Assembly: GCA_977006965.1 (NCBI GenBank)
Contig: OZ345355.1
Span: 1,860,001-1,924,000 of the forward strand
DNA length: 64,000 nucleotides
From: Phymatolithon calcareum
Taxonomy: Eukaryota > Rhodophyta > Florideophyceae > Hapalidiales
Direction: 5' to 3'
The notes under the pieces are model-generated. The model was not told the origin of the DNA. It ran no database searches and was given only the letters and a program-made list of their open reading frames with translations. This document shows, in pieces, positions 49,408 through 59,229 of the stretch (position 1 is its first letter; the number at the start of each line of letters is the position of its first letter). A program made the translations under genes and the position numbers.

Positions 49408-49895
49408 CCAGTGTGTTTGGATACCGAGTCACTTCGGCGTCGAGAAGAATGAGGCTGCTGCTGAACTTGCAAGGAGAGGAATTTCGGAATCGAGTCTGGC
49501 ACTGCACCAAGCGATACCTCTCACTTTCGAAGCAAACCGCCCTGTAAAAGCAAACCAGTGACCTTTCCTACGCATCCGAAAGATTTCCACATATCGCAGA
49601 GACGTGCAGAGGTGGTACTTCACCAGCTCATAGTGAACTGCAGCCCTATTTTGGAAAGCTTTCACCATGGACACAGTGAGGATGAACCGCTTCTCTACGA
49701 CCCAGTATGCAAGATATTCTCGTATGGCGTCAAGGAGACAGTGGAGCACCTCACCCTACACTGTTCTGGGAGGACTGCATCTCGGCGACTATTCATCAGA
49801 AGAGTGCGAGATAGTCCAATATTTGAACAATGAGAACTTACTCTAAGGTTAGTTTTGGCGTTAATTAACCCATTCTGCATTAAAGAAAGAAAGAT
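49408..49895 (+). repeat. LINE-D subfamily 3' fragment
   Basis: Forward copy in broken frames: ..GVEKNEAAAELARRGISESS, SQRRAEVVLHQLIVNCSPI.., YDPVCKIFSYGVKETVEHL, ending GCATTAAAGAAAGAAAGAT. It is close to the 42.2 and 56.8 kb copies. The first finger cysteine pair has decayed (CKIF). Confidence 0.7.
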
Positions 49896-50403
49896 AGAAA
49901 AAGGAGACATTTTCGCTTTGAGTGGACTTCGTTGCGTATGATTGCCATGGCCCCATCTCCTTATCGACTTGTACTCGCCCATACCCTTTTTCGTAAACGG
50001 GCCAGGTTTTTCTTAGCGCTTAGAAGGGGATATTTGATGATTTCATTTGAATGCTCCCAAAGCATCGCAGTGGAGTAACGGGGCAGCTTTTGCATGATTT
50101 TCTAAGCTAAACTGCCCTGACTACACAAAATGTCCTTGGTTTATATTTCCCTGCCAATGAGCGCTCTTGTGAGTATCCTAAATTCGAACTCAATGGTGGT
50201 GCTTATCTTCGACAAGGCTAGTGTACGTTGTAACGGAACTACTTCGATCACCGATGTAATCCCGAAGCTGGCACCCAATAATGATTTTCTCCGTAGCGGT
50301 GCTCGACTAAATATCAACCTTAGGCACCTTAAACGGGTCGTTCTTCTCTTCCATAGAAGATTGCTCGAACGCTGTCTGTAATGGCATTGATCTGCCTTGT
50401 TCC

Positions 50404-50475
50404 AGCGAGAAGCTGCCCTGTTACTCAAATTGAGGCTTTGGGAGCTTTTAAAATAAATCAACATATATCCCCCCT
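50404..50475 (+). mobile_element. 72-bp LINE-B insertion with 12-bp TSD
   Basis: CTGCCTTGTTCC flanks it exactly at 50392-50403 and 50476-50487. The insert is only the 3' end of a forward LINE-B (AGCTGCCCTGTTACTC.., GCTTTTAAAATAAATC) plus a short ATATAT/C-rich tail. This is a second case of extreme 5' truncation in the window. Confidence 0.85.
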
Positions 50476-50628
50476 CTGCCTTGTTCCTTTTCCCATACCC
50501 TCATTGCTGCTTCTATCCCCTCCTTCCTTTTCGAAGATCCCTCCACTTTCTGAAGGGCTTGTCCCAAGTCTTTATATTGATTGAGATATTCAATATCCTC
50601 CGTTGATTCCACTATATCATCCTCTCTC

Positions 50629-51762
50629 CAGGGGTTGCGCCAATTCCATTGCTATCAATTTAATTGCAATTTTTCCCAATTCCACCCAAATCGGTTCTTC
50701 GAACTGAATTGCAATTCGAATTGGTCGCACCTAATACTGAGGATCGTAGTAGATGAACATTGGATCAGGGGAATGTAAAGGGGGGGGGGCGAGTAAAGCA
50801 GAATGTTGAGGGAATCAGCATACTCACCTCATGTTCAGTACAACCCGATGGTCGACAACGTATCTCATGCTTCAACGGTTCAATCGTATCAGAAGTGCAT
50901 TAATTGCAACAGCGGATGCAGAAGATGCTGACCTAGTAATCGATCGAAGGAACGCGTTCCAGAATAGAGTTGCTAAGTTTGCTGACCAGCTGGGCGAGAT
51001 CAACACGGTGACCATGGAGCTGCAAAAGAGGGGTCTAACACTATCGGATGCACGTATGGCTTTGGATGAGTTACTTGATGGAATTTATTCTCTCCAATCC
51101 ATTCTGGAACCAGCATTGTTTCCATGCCAGTTGGGTAATTACTATATCTCTCCGACTTCTCAAATCGTGCAAGATGCTTCATTTGAGTCAGGAGTGGTGA
51201 AAATCCAACGTGGGGAGACGAGCAGCATGTCAGACGTTGAGAAAGAGAGGTGCAAAGGGCTATTACAAAGACGAACGGAACAAGATGCTGAGATTGATGT
51301 GCACGAACCGATGAGTACGGCCGACAGACTAAAGGAACGGAAGAAGAACACCGGAAGCGCGGGATCGAAAGAATACATTAACACCCAATTTATACTGGGG
51401 TCCGTTGCTGAGATGGAGCGACTTTGGTCTATGACGAAGTATATTCTACTAGACCATAGGAAGGGAACATCTACTATTACCTTTGAGGCGATGCTTTTTC
51501 TGAAAGTCAACCGTTCCTACTGGGATGAGCAAACCGTGAAGCAGGCTATGTCTATGGTTGTCAACCAACGTGTCGAGAGGGCTATCGAAGAAGATGAAGA
51601 TTTCATGCAGCTAGGTGAACTTGCTTGAATAAAGTATTGATGTCTATATTGTGGGAAGCCTTCAAATTGCAATGCGAATTGCTGCAAACAAAACTGAGCA
51701 ATTAAATTGATAAATATCACCCGGGAATTCAATCGCAAACAATAGAATTGGCGCAACCCCTG
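50629..51762 (+). mobile_element. Internally deleted hAT element, 1.13 kb
   Basis: CCTCTCTC is duplicated exactly at 50621-50628 and 51763-51770. The ends are inverted CAGGGGTTGCGCCAATTC repeats with at most a mismatch over 18 bases. Between them is an open frame for only the C-terminal part of a hAT transposase. Its TIRs differ from those of the 32.1-kb hAT, so it belongs to a different family. Confidence 0.93.
50831..51628 (+). CDS. Truncated hAT transposase, C-terminal region
   Basis: An ATG at 50831 opens 265 residues. It starts at the TTRWSTTYLMLQRF motif that in hAT proteins follows the catalytic region. It ends with the dimerisation block (FILGSVAEMERLWSMTKY.., EAMLFLKVNRSYW), which parallels the 33829-34158 piece of the other hAT. 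The BED finger, both catalytic aspartates and the C-x-x-H motif are absent. It cannot be a transposase alone, but the intact frame might still make a dimerisation-competent protein, a possibility inferred from hAT biology. Confidence 0.75.
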   Translation: MFSTTRWSTTYLMLQRFNRIRSALIATADAEDADLVIDRRNAFQNRVAKFADQLGEINTVTMELQKRGLTLSDARMALDELLDGIYSLQSILEPALFPCQLGNYYISPTSQIVQDASFESGVVKIQRGETSSMSDVEKERCKGLLQRRTEQDAEIDVHEPMSTADRLKERKKNTGSAGSKEYINTQFILGSVAEMERLWSMTKYILLDHRKGTSTITFEAMLFLKVNRSYWDEQTVKQAMSMVVNQRVERAIEEDEDFMQLGELA

Positions 51763-52020
51763 CCTCTCTCCCAGAGTCTTCGAAGGCATATTTTAAGTCA
51801 TTCAAGGCTTAATTCAAACCTTTCCACTTGATGAAGTCTCCTCATCTTTCGTGTTTCTAGTCGGCACAGAATTCGCTTTCGGTCCCTGCCGTGCACAGAA
51901 CATTTTCGGAAACATTCTTGTAGAACAAGCCCTTTGCGAAGTCGATTGCCAACAGCAATTGATTTATCATTGAAGTCACGTCTAGCGAATACCCCTATTG
52001 TAGCGCCAGGCTCAAAATAA

Positions 52021-52494
52021 TTTGACGTCAGAAGGGTGAGAATAGACCAACAGCGTAGAGAGAGGAAAACAGTTGCCGAGATTAGACAGAAAAGAGCAAA
52101 GAAACACAAACCAACAACCCCCCCCCGAATACATAGCAGACTTTGCAAACCGACCACCCTTGGAGCACTTCACTGCCTTACGGGAACCCAAGTAGTCCTG
52201 ATGATGGACACAAGCGCGAGAGTACGCCGTACAGTGCTTGGGAAGATAGACAACGTATTCAAGGGGAATAAAAGAAGACGCGACTCGAACCGAAAGAAAG
52301 CCCGCAGTGCCTCCAACACGAACGTTCCGGGACAAGAACAATCACGGAAGACTTGCGGGAACTCTAGAGGACGTGCTGAACGACCACGAGCGTGAGACTT
52401 GGCGAACGGAGAGAAAAATGCCTGACTATATCAGCACGGATGCCGACACAACGTTTTCGGCTCGAGTGAAGAGACGAACATAAAGATAAGAAAA
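52021..52494. other. Unassigned stretch
   Basis: A 119-residue, very basic plus-strand frame (52036-52395) shows no motif beyond Lys/Arg richness. A C9 run occurs near 52119. No repeat boundary was found. Confidence 0.3.
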
Positions 52495-52645
52495 GATGAG
52501 AATGAACGTGGTCTTAAAACGCCTTAGAGACTTTCCAAAATATGGGCAAGGCTTCCTCAGTTGCTACCTACCATGATGTAGCTCACAAAAACTTACCGCC
52601 GGAAAGGCGGAGAGAAAAACTTAGAATCTCAGATAATATTATTTC
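52495..52645 (-). repeat. Diverged LINE-C 3' end
   Basis: In reverse orientation: GACTTTCC, ATATGGGCAAGGCTTCCTC, GCTACCTACC and GTAGCTCACAAA follow the LINE-C 3' order with many substitutions. It ends where the dispersed repeat starts. Confidence 0.6.
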
Positions 52646-52648
52646 GTT

Positions 52649-53270
52649 ATTTGAAGAGCTCGCTTTTCATGAGTGAAAATCTTGTGAACCGCATAGCGAA
52701 GAAGCCGACGGTAGATAGAGCCGGTCTGTTCGTGAACGCTGACCTCCCTCATGCACCGACACTGTTTGCACTTACTGACACTACCAGCAACGGCATCCAA
52801 GGTGTGCGACCGACACTGCGCTCAGCGAATTTCTTCCCGTTACACGCTTGTTTTACTCGGTATTTATCCGCGCCAGTGCCAGTGCATTGCCTTGGAGGTA
52901 TGCCTTTCTCTTCTCCCCGCCCACCCATGACCTTCTCAACGAACACATCTCGACTGCATGCCTTTCTCTTTGTCTTTTGTTCTACATCACGATGATCGTG
53001 ACAAGCAATAATTAAGTGCTTCCGCGGAAGTCTCTCGGGAGAACCTAAGATCATGGAGCTTTTACATAAAGCATCAAATTTGTCTGCTTGAAGTTTGCAG
53101 AAAATCGTCTGATCATGTTGACGTTTGCCGCAGCACGCAAGTCCGTGAAATTTGCAAGCACGATTCGGGACAAGCACAGCAAGCTTCCGCCGGGCATGAC
53201 GCGCTGGAAAAATTTGGTCCACGATTAGTCATTCCGTAGCTCTACCGCTAGAAAGGACTCATTGGTGACC
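52649..53270 (+). repeat. Dispersed repeat, copy 2
   Basis: Inverted partner of 19925-20545. The conserved ORF here is 52669-52995 (MSENLVN.., AKKPTVDRAGLF.., TTSNGIQGVRPTLRSANFF). The copy starts abruptly at GAAGAGCTCGC, next to a LINE-C remnant, and lacks the promoter-like region seen near copy 1. Confidence 0.7.
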
Positions 53271-53317
53271 ACTTTGAAAAAGCAAAGACAACAAAGTTTC
53301 AACGAGAACAGCGAGTG

Positions 53318-53403
53318 ATAAAAGAAGAAGAAGAAACGGGATTTTCTAATTTAATAGTTACTAACGCATCAGCAGACGCCTGGGCAACTTTTCAATTTCC
53401 AGT
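53318..53403 (-). repeat. LINE-A 3' end
   Basis: AAAGAAGAAGAAGAAAC, then TAGTTACTAACGCATCAGCA and GACGCCTGGGCAACTTT in reverse orientation. The LINE-C at 53416 inserted just beyond it; the sequence after that LINE-C (55937 on) continues the host site. Confidence 0.6.
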
Positions 53404-53415
53404 CTTCTGTCTAGT

Positions 53416-55924
53416 TTTTTTTTCCTTTCAAGTTAATTTAAAAGCCCCACAGACTTCCGAAGATATGGGCAAGGCTTCCTCTGATGCTACCTACCTTTGT
53501 GTAGCTCACAAAACGTCCACCAGAATGGCGGACGGGAAAACTCAGGACTCAAAGTAGTCCTATTTCAGTCCTCTACGGGATTGTTGGTGCTTGGTCTCGA
53601 CCACTTTTTGTCTTGCCTTCTGCGGATTAATACAAGCCTTCTTCGGTCTCCATGCGTTCTATGAGTGTCTTGCTAAATAGTAAGAGCTCATCCAGCGCCT
53701 TTTCTGTTTCCAGTCGTTTTTCTCCTTCAAGTTCGTACCCTGCTAACGTGCGTTCAAGGGTTTCCATATGCTCTCTGGCTCTGGTGCCGAATTCTTCAGT
53801 CATACTTGTTGTTGACACCTGTGGGAATCTGCCGCAGGCATACTGCAGCGCTAGTTGTCTGTGCTTCACCTTGGGGAACTTGAGGATTGCCGGCAATTCT
53901 CTTGTCTTGTCGTATGGTATCTTTCTTTTCCGCTTCGATTCTAGGCGGTCTCCTTCCATTTCCAGAAATTTCGATCGAAGTGTTTGCGACGATTGGTTCG
54001 TTTGGATATGCTTTACAGCTTCACCGAACGGCTCTCTGGTCTCCATCGCGGCGATATCTTTCCTCGTGTACTGCCATTCATAGTTGTTTCTTCTTTCGGG
54101 CACTTCTTTTGAGTACCTACGTTCTTTCGCCTTGTTCCTTCTCAGCATTTTGAAGGCCAAGATTTCTCGTCGATGTGCGGCCGCCTGGATCCGGCACAGG
54201 AGACGGAGCCTATCCGTCCTTCCTCGGGCCAGTGGCCCGAATACTTGATTGAAGAATGTTGCTTCTACTTCCTTGGCAGCATTTTGTACGTCTTCTGTCC
54301 AGGGCGTTAAGTGCATTGCGTACTCCCAGCGTGGCTGTACTAGCGCCTTGTATATTTGGATACACTTCTGTATACTCAGCCCTTTCTTGAACACTCCCAG
54401 TGTACGCAACTCGTACACGGCCGTCCTTGCTTTCTTTAGTCGTTGCATCATTAACGTATCTGTGACTCCTCCGGGGTCTATGGATACTCCAAGGTACGTG
54501 ACCTCCGGAACTTGTGCTAGTACCTTGTTCGCTAGCTTGAATGTCTTGCCCAATGTTTCCTCTGATTCGAGGACTTCGCTTTTCCCTTGTTTAGTGTTCC
54601 AAGTCATATCTCGCTCTTGTGCCCATTGGGTAGCTATATCCAATAGTCCTTGCAGTGCCGCGGGTGATTTCGCAGAGAGAAGAACATCGTCTGCGAAGAG
54701 GATAGCCGGTACTTCAGCCCAGGTTTTTGATGCCCGGCTCATTCGCTCGGCGAATTCATCCATGAAGATGTTGTAAAGGCTTGGACTGAGAGGGGACCCT
54801 TGTGGGACCCCCCTGTCCACTAGAAACCAGTTCCTGTTCGCATCACCAATTGTTGCTACCCAGGATGGTGTCAAGAACGCCTCGGCCATTGCGCAGATCT
54901 CCTTGGGCAGTACTTGTCTCATTCTGTTCACCAAGTGTACTCTCGGTACTGTGTCGTAGGCAGCCTTAAGGTCCAATACTGCTACACATCTCTGATCCTC
55001 TTTTAGTAGCTCAGTAGCTCTTAGGATGGCCAGTTCAGTGCTCTTCCCCTTTTGGAACCCAAGCTGATACCAGTGGTTTGAGTATACTGTGCGCAGCTTC
55101 ATATCAATCGCTGTCTCAATAATTTTCCTTGCGTGGCTCAGCAAGGAAATCGGTCGGTAGTTTCCGGGGTCCTCGTGTGCTCCCTTCTTGTGTATTGGGA
55201 CGAGGAGCGCTTTCTGCCAGTGCAGAGGCGTGTCTCCACATCTCCCGCAGGCCTCCCACAAGGCTGTAAGCACTTCGGCGTTGAGCGATATATTGACTTT
55301 TAGCATTTCAGCCTTCACCTCGTCTAAGCCTGGTGCCTTTCCGTTTGGTGCTTTACGGATAGCCGCTTCAATTTTTGTCCTCATGTCCTCTGTGCAGGAG
55401 AATTTTCTTAGTCCGGGTTGCCACTTTTCGGTGCTATGGCATGTCGCTGAGATATGGGCTGAGAATTTCGCGCAATTCATGGGGCTTCCTGTCATCTCGT
55501 TTCTTAGCTTTCTTCTTCGAATTTTCTTTTTCATCTTGGCAAGTTGCTTCAAAGCCGCTGGTCCATCCTTCTCCTCCAGCTCGGCGATGTATTCTTGATA
55601 CTGCTCTTTCTTCTTCTTGTTCACCAAGGTTCTGATTTGGTACTTACACTCGTGGTAACGACCCCAGTCTTCCGGTGATTGGGATGATCTGGCTTTCCGG
55701 TAAAGTTTCTTTCGCTTCAGTGCCATTTTGTCAAGCTCTGTATTCCAAAATGACTTATATCGTGCCGGTGTGGGTTTTCTAGTTCTCCACGGATCACACC
55801 AGGTTTTAAAAAGTCGCTTGTACCCCTGGTGTAGATCTCTTACATTGCTGCACTTTTTGAGGTCTTCGATGACTCCGGGAATGCCTTCTTGGTACTTACG
55901 AAGCGCGATTTCTTTCTTGGATTA
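53416..55924 (-). mobile_element. LINE-C copy with open frame, 12-bp TSD
   Basis: CTTCTGTCTAGT lies exactly at 53404-53415 and 55925-55936, defining a 2,509-bp insertion that ends in a T-run (A-rich tail) on the minus strand. It is 5'-truncated, lacking the endonuclease and any ORF1, but its remaining frame is uninterrupted. That makes it the youngest-looking LINE-C here. Confidence 0.93.
53627..55918 (-). CDS. LINE-C reverse transcriptase ORF, 5'-truncated
   Basis: The ATG at 55726 gives 699 residues; the frame stays open upstream to about 55918. That part includes ..ARYKSFWNTELDKM, typical of the linker between endonuclease and RT in LINEs. Counting from 55726, visible motifs are NGKAPGLDEVKAEMLK (about 117), PGNYRPISLLSHARKIIETA (about 182), VAVLDLKAAYDTVP (about 240), DRGVPQGSPLSPSLYNIFMDE (about 300), PAILFADDVLLSAKSP with the catalytic FADD (about 338), the VTYLGVSIDPGG thumb and a long charged C-terminal domain. 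Catalytic residues look intact. It could make an RT protein but lacks what is needed to nick DNA. Confidence 0.9.
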   Translation of the reverse strand, partial: KKEIALRKYQEGIPGVIEDLKKCSNVRDLHQGYKRLFKTWCDPWRTRKPTPARYKSFWNTELDKMALKRKKLYRKARSSQSPEDWGRYHECKYQIRTLVNKKKKEQYQEYIAELEEKDGPAALKQLAKMKKKIRRRKLRNEMTGSPMNCAKFSAHISATCHSTEKWQPGLRKFSCTEDMRTKIEAAIRKAPNGKAPGLDEVKAEMLKVNISLNAEVLTALWEACGRCGDTPLHWQKALLVPIHKKGAHEDPGNYRPISLLSHARKIIETAIDMKLRTVYSNHWYQLGFQKGKSTELAILRATELLKEDQRCVAVLDLKAAYDTVPRVHLVNRMRQVLPKEICAMAEAFLTPSWVATIGDANRNWFLVDRGVPQGSPLSPSLYNIFMDEFAERMSRASKTWAEVPAILFADDVLLSAKSPAALQGLLDIATQWAQERDMTWNTKQGKSEVLESEETLGKTFKLANKVLAQVPEVTYLGVSIDPGGVTDTLMMQRLKKARTAVYELRTLGVFKKGLSIQKCIQIYKALVQPRWEYAMHLTPWTEDVQNAAKEVEATFFNQVFGPLARGRTDRLRLLCRIQAAAHRREILAFKMLRRNKAKERRYSKEVPERRNNYEWQYTRKDIAAMETREPFGEAVKHIQTNQSSQTLRSKFLEMEGDRLESKRKRKIPYDKTRELPAILKFPKVKHRQLALQYACGRFPQVSTTSMTEEFGTRAREHMETLERTLAGYELEGEKRLETEKALDELLLFSKTLIERMETEEGLY

Positions 55925-55936
55925 CTTCTGTCTAGT

Positions 55937-56806
55937 GTGATATGCGGCTAGAAGTTTCAACCCAGTATGGAAGGGTACCAAAACCTTCCTCTGGTCCTTA
56001 AGGCGAATAGTTGCAAGGAAGGAGAATTTCGAACATGAAGTCTAATAATGAAGAGCAATAAGGTTAGAATTTTATTTCAAGTTATACTCGTTAGCAACCT
56101 AAGAACAGTTAAGCTGACCTTTCCTTCAAGAAGAAAACGTCCTTGAGACGCCATGCGGATCAGTGGCAACCAGACCATTCCGCGACTGCTTCACTTTGCT
56201 TCCCCCACTGAGTGCACGAGCCACTTCGCACTTATCGACAGATGCCGCAAGCAATAAGCGGACATTTTCGTCAGTGGAGTACGAGCAAGATATTTTTTGC
56301 ACTTTGATATTGAATCCATACAAAGAATCCAGAGTCACAAATTTCTTGGACGATGATGAACTTGAAAACTCGCCAGCACGGAGTTTTGGCTTGTAAAAGC
56401 TTATGGTGGAGGATATCGACCGGCTTGGTACCCGAAAAGGACCCTGTAATATTGTTGTTGAAACGCTTCTCATGAGAGGAGGATTTCTGAGAAGAATTAT
56501 TTGGGCGGAGAGAGCGGTGAGTTGTCTTGAAGATCAGACCATATCAAGGTCATCTGCTTTCATATATAGCAGTTTTGAAATCTCTTTACGATTTCGCCAG
56601 AAGCTATGTATAGGTTATCGCCTGAAACTTAAGGGACCGGCCTTGATGAGAAATCATGAGGGACGGGCACACGTGTCGCAAATTCGAGGTCTGGAATAAG
56701 CAGTGTCAAGAAGACAAGAAGCAATGGGTCTCAAGTGGCTCCGTCTCGCACACTGCTGCCTGCTTCTCAAAACAGGACAGTAAATTCGGAGGCAGTCTAA
56801 CTGGCT
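55937..56806. other. About 870 bases, no gene assigned
   Basis: A minus-strand frame of 115 residues at 56126-56473 (..KPKLRAGEFSSSSSSKKFV..) vaguely resembles gag-type regions but has no diagnostic motif. At 56050-56095 an AATAAGG / TTTTATTTCAAGTTATA block resembles the LINE-A-like sequence at 41.86 kb. Confidence 0.3.
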
Positions 56807-57330
56807 CTGGATATGCGCCAAAGACCAGAATCAGATGAACTTGCGCGGCGGGGAATTTCGGAATCGAGTCTGGCGCTGCGCCAAGCGATACCTCTCACTT
56901 TGGAAGCGGCACGATCCATCATCAAGCCGCCCTGTAGAAGCAAACCAGTGACCCTTCCTACGCTTCCGAAAGATCTGCACATCTCGCAGAGACGTGCAGA
57001 GGTGGTACTTCACAAGCTCATAGTGAACTGCAGCCCTATTGTGGCAAGCTTTCACCATGGACACAGCGAGAATGAACCGCTTCTCTACGACCCAGTATGC
57101 AAGATGTGCCCGTATGGCGTCAAGGAGACAGTGGAGCACCTCATCCTACACTGTTCTGGGAGGACTGCCTCTCGACGAAAATTCATCGGAAGAGTGCGAG
57201 ACAAGACGGTAGAAGATCTGTGCAGGGAGAGACCCGTAGAGATACTCCAATATTTGAACAATGAGAACTTACTCTAGGGTTAGTTCTGGCGTTAACTAAC
57301 GCATTCTGCATTAAAGAAAGAAAGAAAGAA
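56807..57330 (+). pseudogene. LINE-D subfamily 3' fragment, open C-terminal frame
   Basis: The 154-residue frame 56813-57277 carries the end of RNase H (DELARRGISESSLALRQAIP) and the finger region with CKMCPYGVKETVEHLILHC intact, ending RPVEILQYLNNENLL. A 3' UTR and GCATTAAAGAAAGAAAGAAA tail follow. It is the best preserved member of this subfamily's tail. Confidence 0.75.
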
Positions 57331-57371
57331 TTGTAGAAATGCGACAGCACTCGAGCACATCATTTTTTTGA

Positions 57372-58351
57372 GCCCGGGGACTCAGCCCCTTAAAAGCAAT
57401 CAAGATGTACAAGGCCTTGATACAGCCAAGATGGGAATATGCCATGCACCTGACGCCATGGACGACAAGAGTTCAAACAGCTGTTGCAGACGTGGAGAAG
57501 ACTTTTTTTGGACAAGTATTTGGTCCAATCGCAAAAAATCGAACCGCAAGACTTCGTCTTCTCTGTCGCATACATAATGCGGAAGACAGAAGATTAGTTC
57601 TAGCGTTACGAATGCTTGAACGAGCCAGAACAAGGAAAATGGGCTTGCTCGCAGTCCCAAGAGAGGAAAGAGACGTTGAGGAATTGCAATGGGTGTGTCG
57701 TGACATATCATCAATGTTACATCACGACCTATTCGAGACGGCACTAACCTATCTTAAGCAGCGAGTTTCAGCAAAATCGTTGAGGGACCTGCTCTTTAAA
57801 GACGAAGGAGAAGGCTTGGAGGCGAGCAGAAAGAGGAATATTCCTTATGATATTCCCGGGTCTACTCCCGCCATCATCAGACTACCGAAAGCACGTCACC
57901 GCCATTTGGCGATTAAATGGGCATTCGGACGTTTTCCCCCATTGAGTACCACACTTCTGGAAGACAAATTCGGTGAAATTGTACCAACTCTCATGAACAA
58001 GCTCGAAGTGTACCTTCAAAGATATCGACTAACAGAAGAGGAGACTAGTGAGACTGAAAAGGCACTTGACAAAGTACTATTCCTCACAATCGTCTTTTAT
58101 GACGACATGGAATTGACCAAGACAAAATAGAACGGCGACGCTGAGATTCCTACGAACAGGACAAGTGGACTCTAAGCTTTTCCCTCCACCTTCTCTGGAG
58201 GAGGGTTTTTGCAGCTAGGGCTACGACGATAGCAACGAGCTTTTGCGGGCTTTAACGGAGCTACCAAGGTAGTAGCATCTGAAACGCATCTCCCTTACAG
58301 TCTTATGAGTGTTTCTGAGGGCGTTTAATAAATTCAAAATTCAAAAAAAAA
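57372..58351 (+). mobile_element. LINE-G copy, 15-bp TSD
   Basis: ACATCATTTTTTTGA occurs at 57357-57371 and 58352-58366. The insert contains the C-terminal coding region, a 3' UTR with GAAACGCATCTCCCTTACAG and GGGCGTTTAATAAATTC, and an A-rich tail. A second LINE-G 3' end in reverse orientation follows directly at 58367-58465. Confidence 0.9.
57405..58130 (+). CDS. LINE-G C-terminal protein region, open
   Basis: The frame encodes 241 residues: MYKALIQPRWEYAMHLTPW (the RT thumb end), TFFGQVFGPIAKNRTARLRL, then a charged domain (DVEELQWVCRDISSML.., RHRHLAIKWAFGRFPPLSTT). The RT palm is missing because of 5' truncation, so no activity is expected. Uninterrupted, hence relatively young. Confidence 0.75.
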   Translation: MYKALIQPRWEYAMHLTPWTTRVQTAVADVEKTFFGQVFGPIAKNRTARLRLLCRIHNAEDRRLVLALRMLERARTRKMGLLAVPREERDVEELQWVCRDISSMLHHDLFETALTYLKQRVSAKSLRDLLFKDEGEGLEASRKRNIPYDIPGSTPAIIRLPKARHRHLAIKWAFGRFPPLSTTLLEDKFGEIVPTLMNKLEVYLQRYRLTEEETSETEKALDKVLFLTIVFYDDMELTKTK

Positions 58352-58499
58352 ACATCATTTTTTTGAATTTGGAATTTTTTGATCGCTCTCAAAGGCACTC
58401 ATAAGACTGCAAGGCTAGATGCGTTTTTGCAGCTTCACTCTTGTAGCTTCGATCATCTACTCAAATCCGTGTACTCATGGATAACGTCGTAGCCCTGGC

Positions 58500-58880
58500 T
58501 CGACCCTGGATGTCGCTAAACTCGTCCAAGGCGCTCCGGCGCAGACAAGACTGGGGACGTCAGTAACGCCCCCCCGTGTGGATCGGGAAGTTGCTAAACT
58601 CGCCTATGGCGCCTCGGCGCAGAAACGACTCGCGACGTCGCAAACTCACCAGTGTTGATCGGCGGGCAGGCCGAGCGAGAGTAAGTCCCAAAGAGATGCA
58701 CGGCAAGGAAGAACCGGGATGTCGCTAAGCTCGCCTAAGGTGCTCCGGCGCAGACAAGACTGGGGACGTCATTGATCCCCCCGCGTGGATCACCGCGCGG
58801 CACGACGGACCCGGGAATTCGCTTAACTCGCCCATGGCGCCTCGGTGCAGAAACGTCCCGAGACGTCATAAACTCCAATG
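58500..58880. repeat. GC-rich two-level tandem repeat
   Basis: Two related unit types alternate. Type 1, beginning GTCGCTAAACTCG with GCGCTCCGGCGCAGACAAGA, starts near 58511 and 58720. Type 2, beginning GTTGCTAAACTCGCC with GGCGCCTCGGCGCAG, starts near 58590 and 58818. The order 1-2-1-2 with a period of about 210-230 bases indicates a duplicated dimer. No coding frame is conserved. Confidence 0.7.
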
Positions 58881-59019
58881 TGCGTACCGTCGCTCGTCAA
58901 GAGACGGTATACTCTGTTTCGTAATAGAAGCGATATGATTTTCTCGCTCGAGGTCTATTCTGTGAGACCAGAGTTTGGTTTTGGAGTTTTGCTGAATATG
59001 CCACTTTTAGCGAAATGGA

Positions 59020-59128
59020 GCTTCCGGGTTCCGATTGAGTCCTCGAGTCTTGCCATAAGTGTTGCCCCAAGCGTCGGCAAATGTATTGGGAACACTAAAA
59101 TAAAAATTTCCTCTTCTTCTTCTTTTAA
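59020..59128 (+). repeat. LINE-A-like 3' end, forward
   Basis: Sister of 37147-37245: TTCCGATTGAGTCCTCGAG, GTTGCCCCAAGCGTCGGCA, AATAAAAATTTCCTC and (TTC)n. Confidence 0.6.
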
Positions 59129-59229
59129 GACCCGAGTATGCGTTGGAGTGCAATAAGCTCAATTTCAGCGCCGGGTCCGAAATACTCACCGAGGATTGAT
59201 TTTCTCCACAACGGAGCTCTGACCCAGTA
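59129..59229 (-). repeat. LINE-B subfamily fragment
   Basis: AGACCCGAGTATGCGTTGGA.. through TTGATTTTCTCCACAACGG matches about 42890-42985 within the LINE-B at 42 kb. It is cut by the next insertion. Confidence 0.55.

Larger units (their letters stand above)
50040..52020 (-). pseudogene. LINE-B copy, interrupted by a mini LINE-B and by a hAT derivative
   Basis: In reverse orientation the 3' end is at 50040-50095. Coding pieces follow for TTRLRCLRLIFSRAPLRRKS (about 50460-50141), the coiled region at 50490-50620 and, beyond the hAT insertion, 51771-51960 (..RLHQVERFELSLE). It is interrupted at 50404-50475 and at 50629-51762, each with an exact TSD, and is non-functional. Confidence 0.7.
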
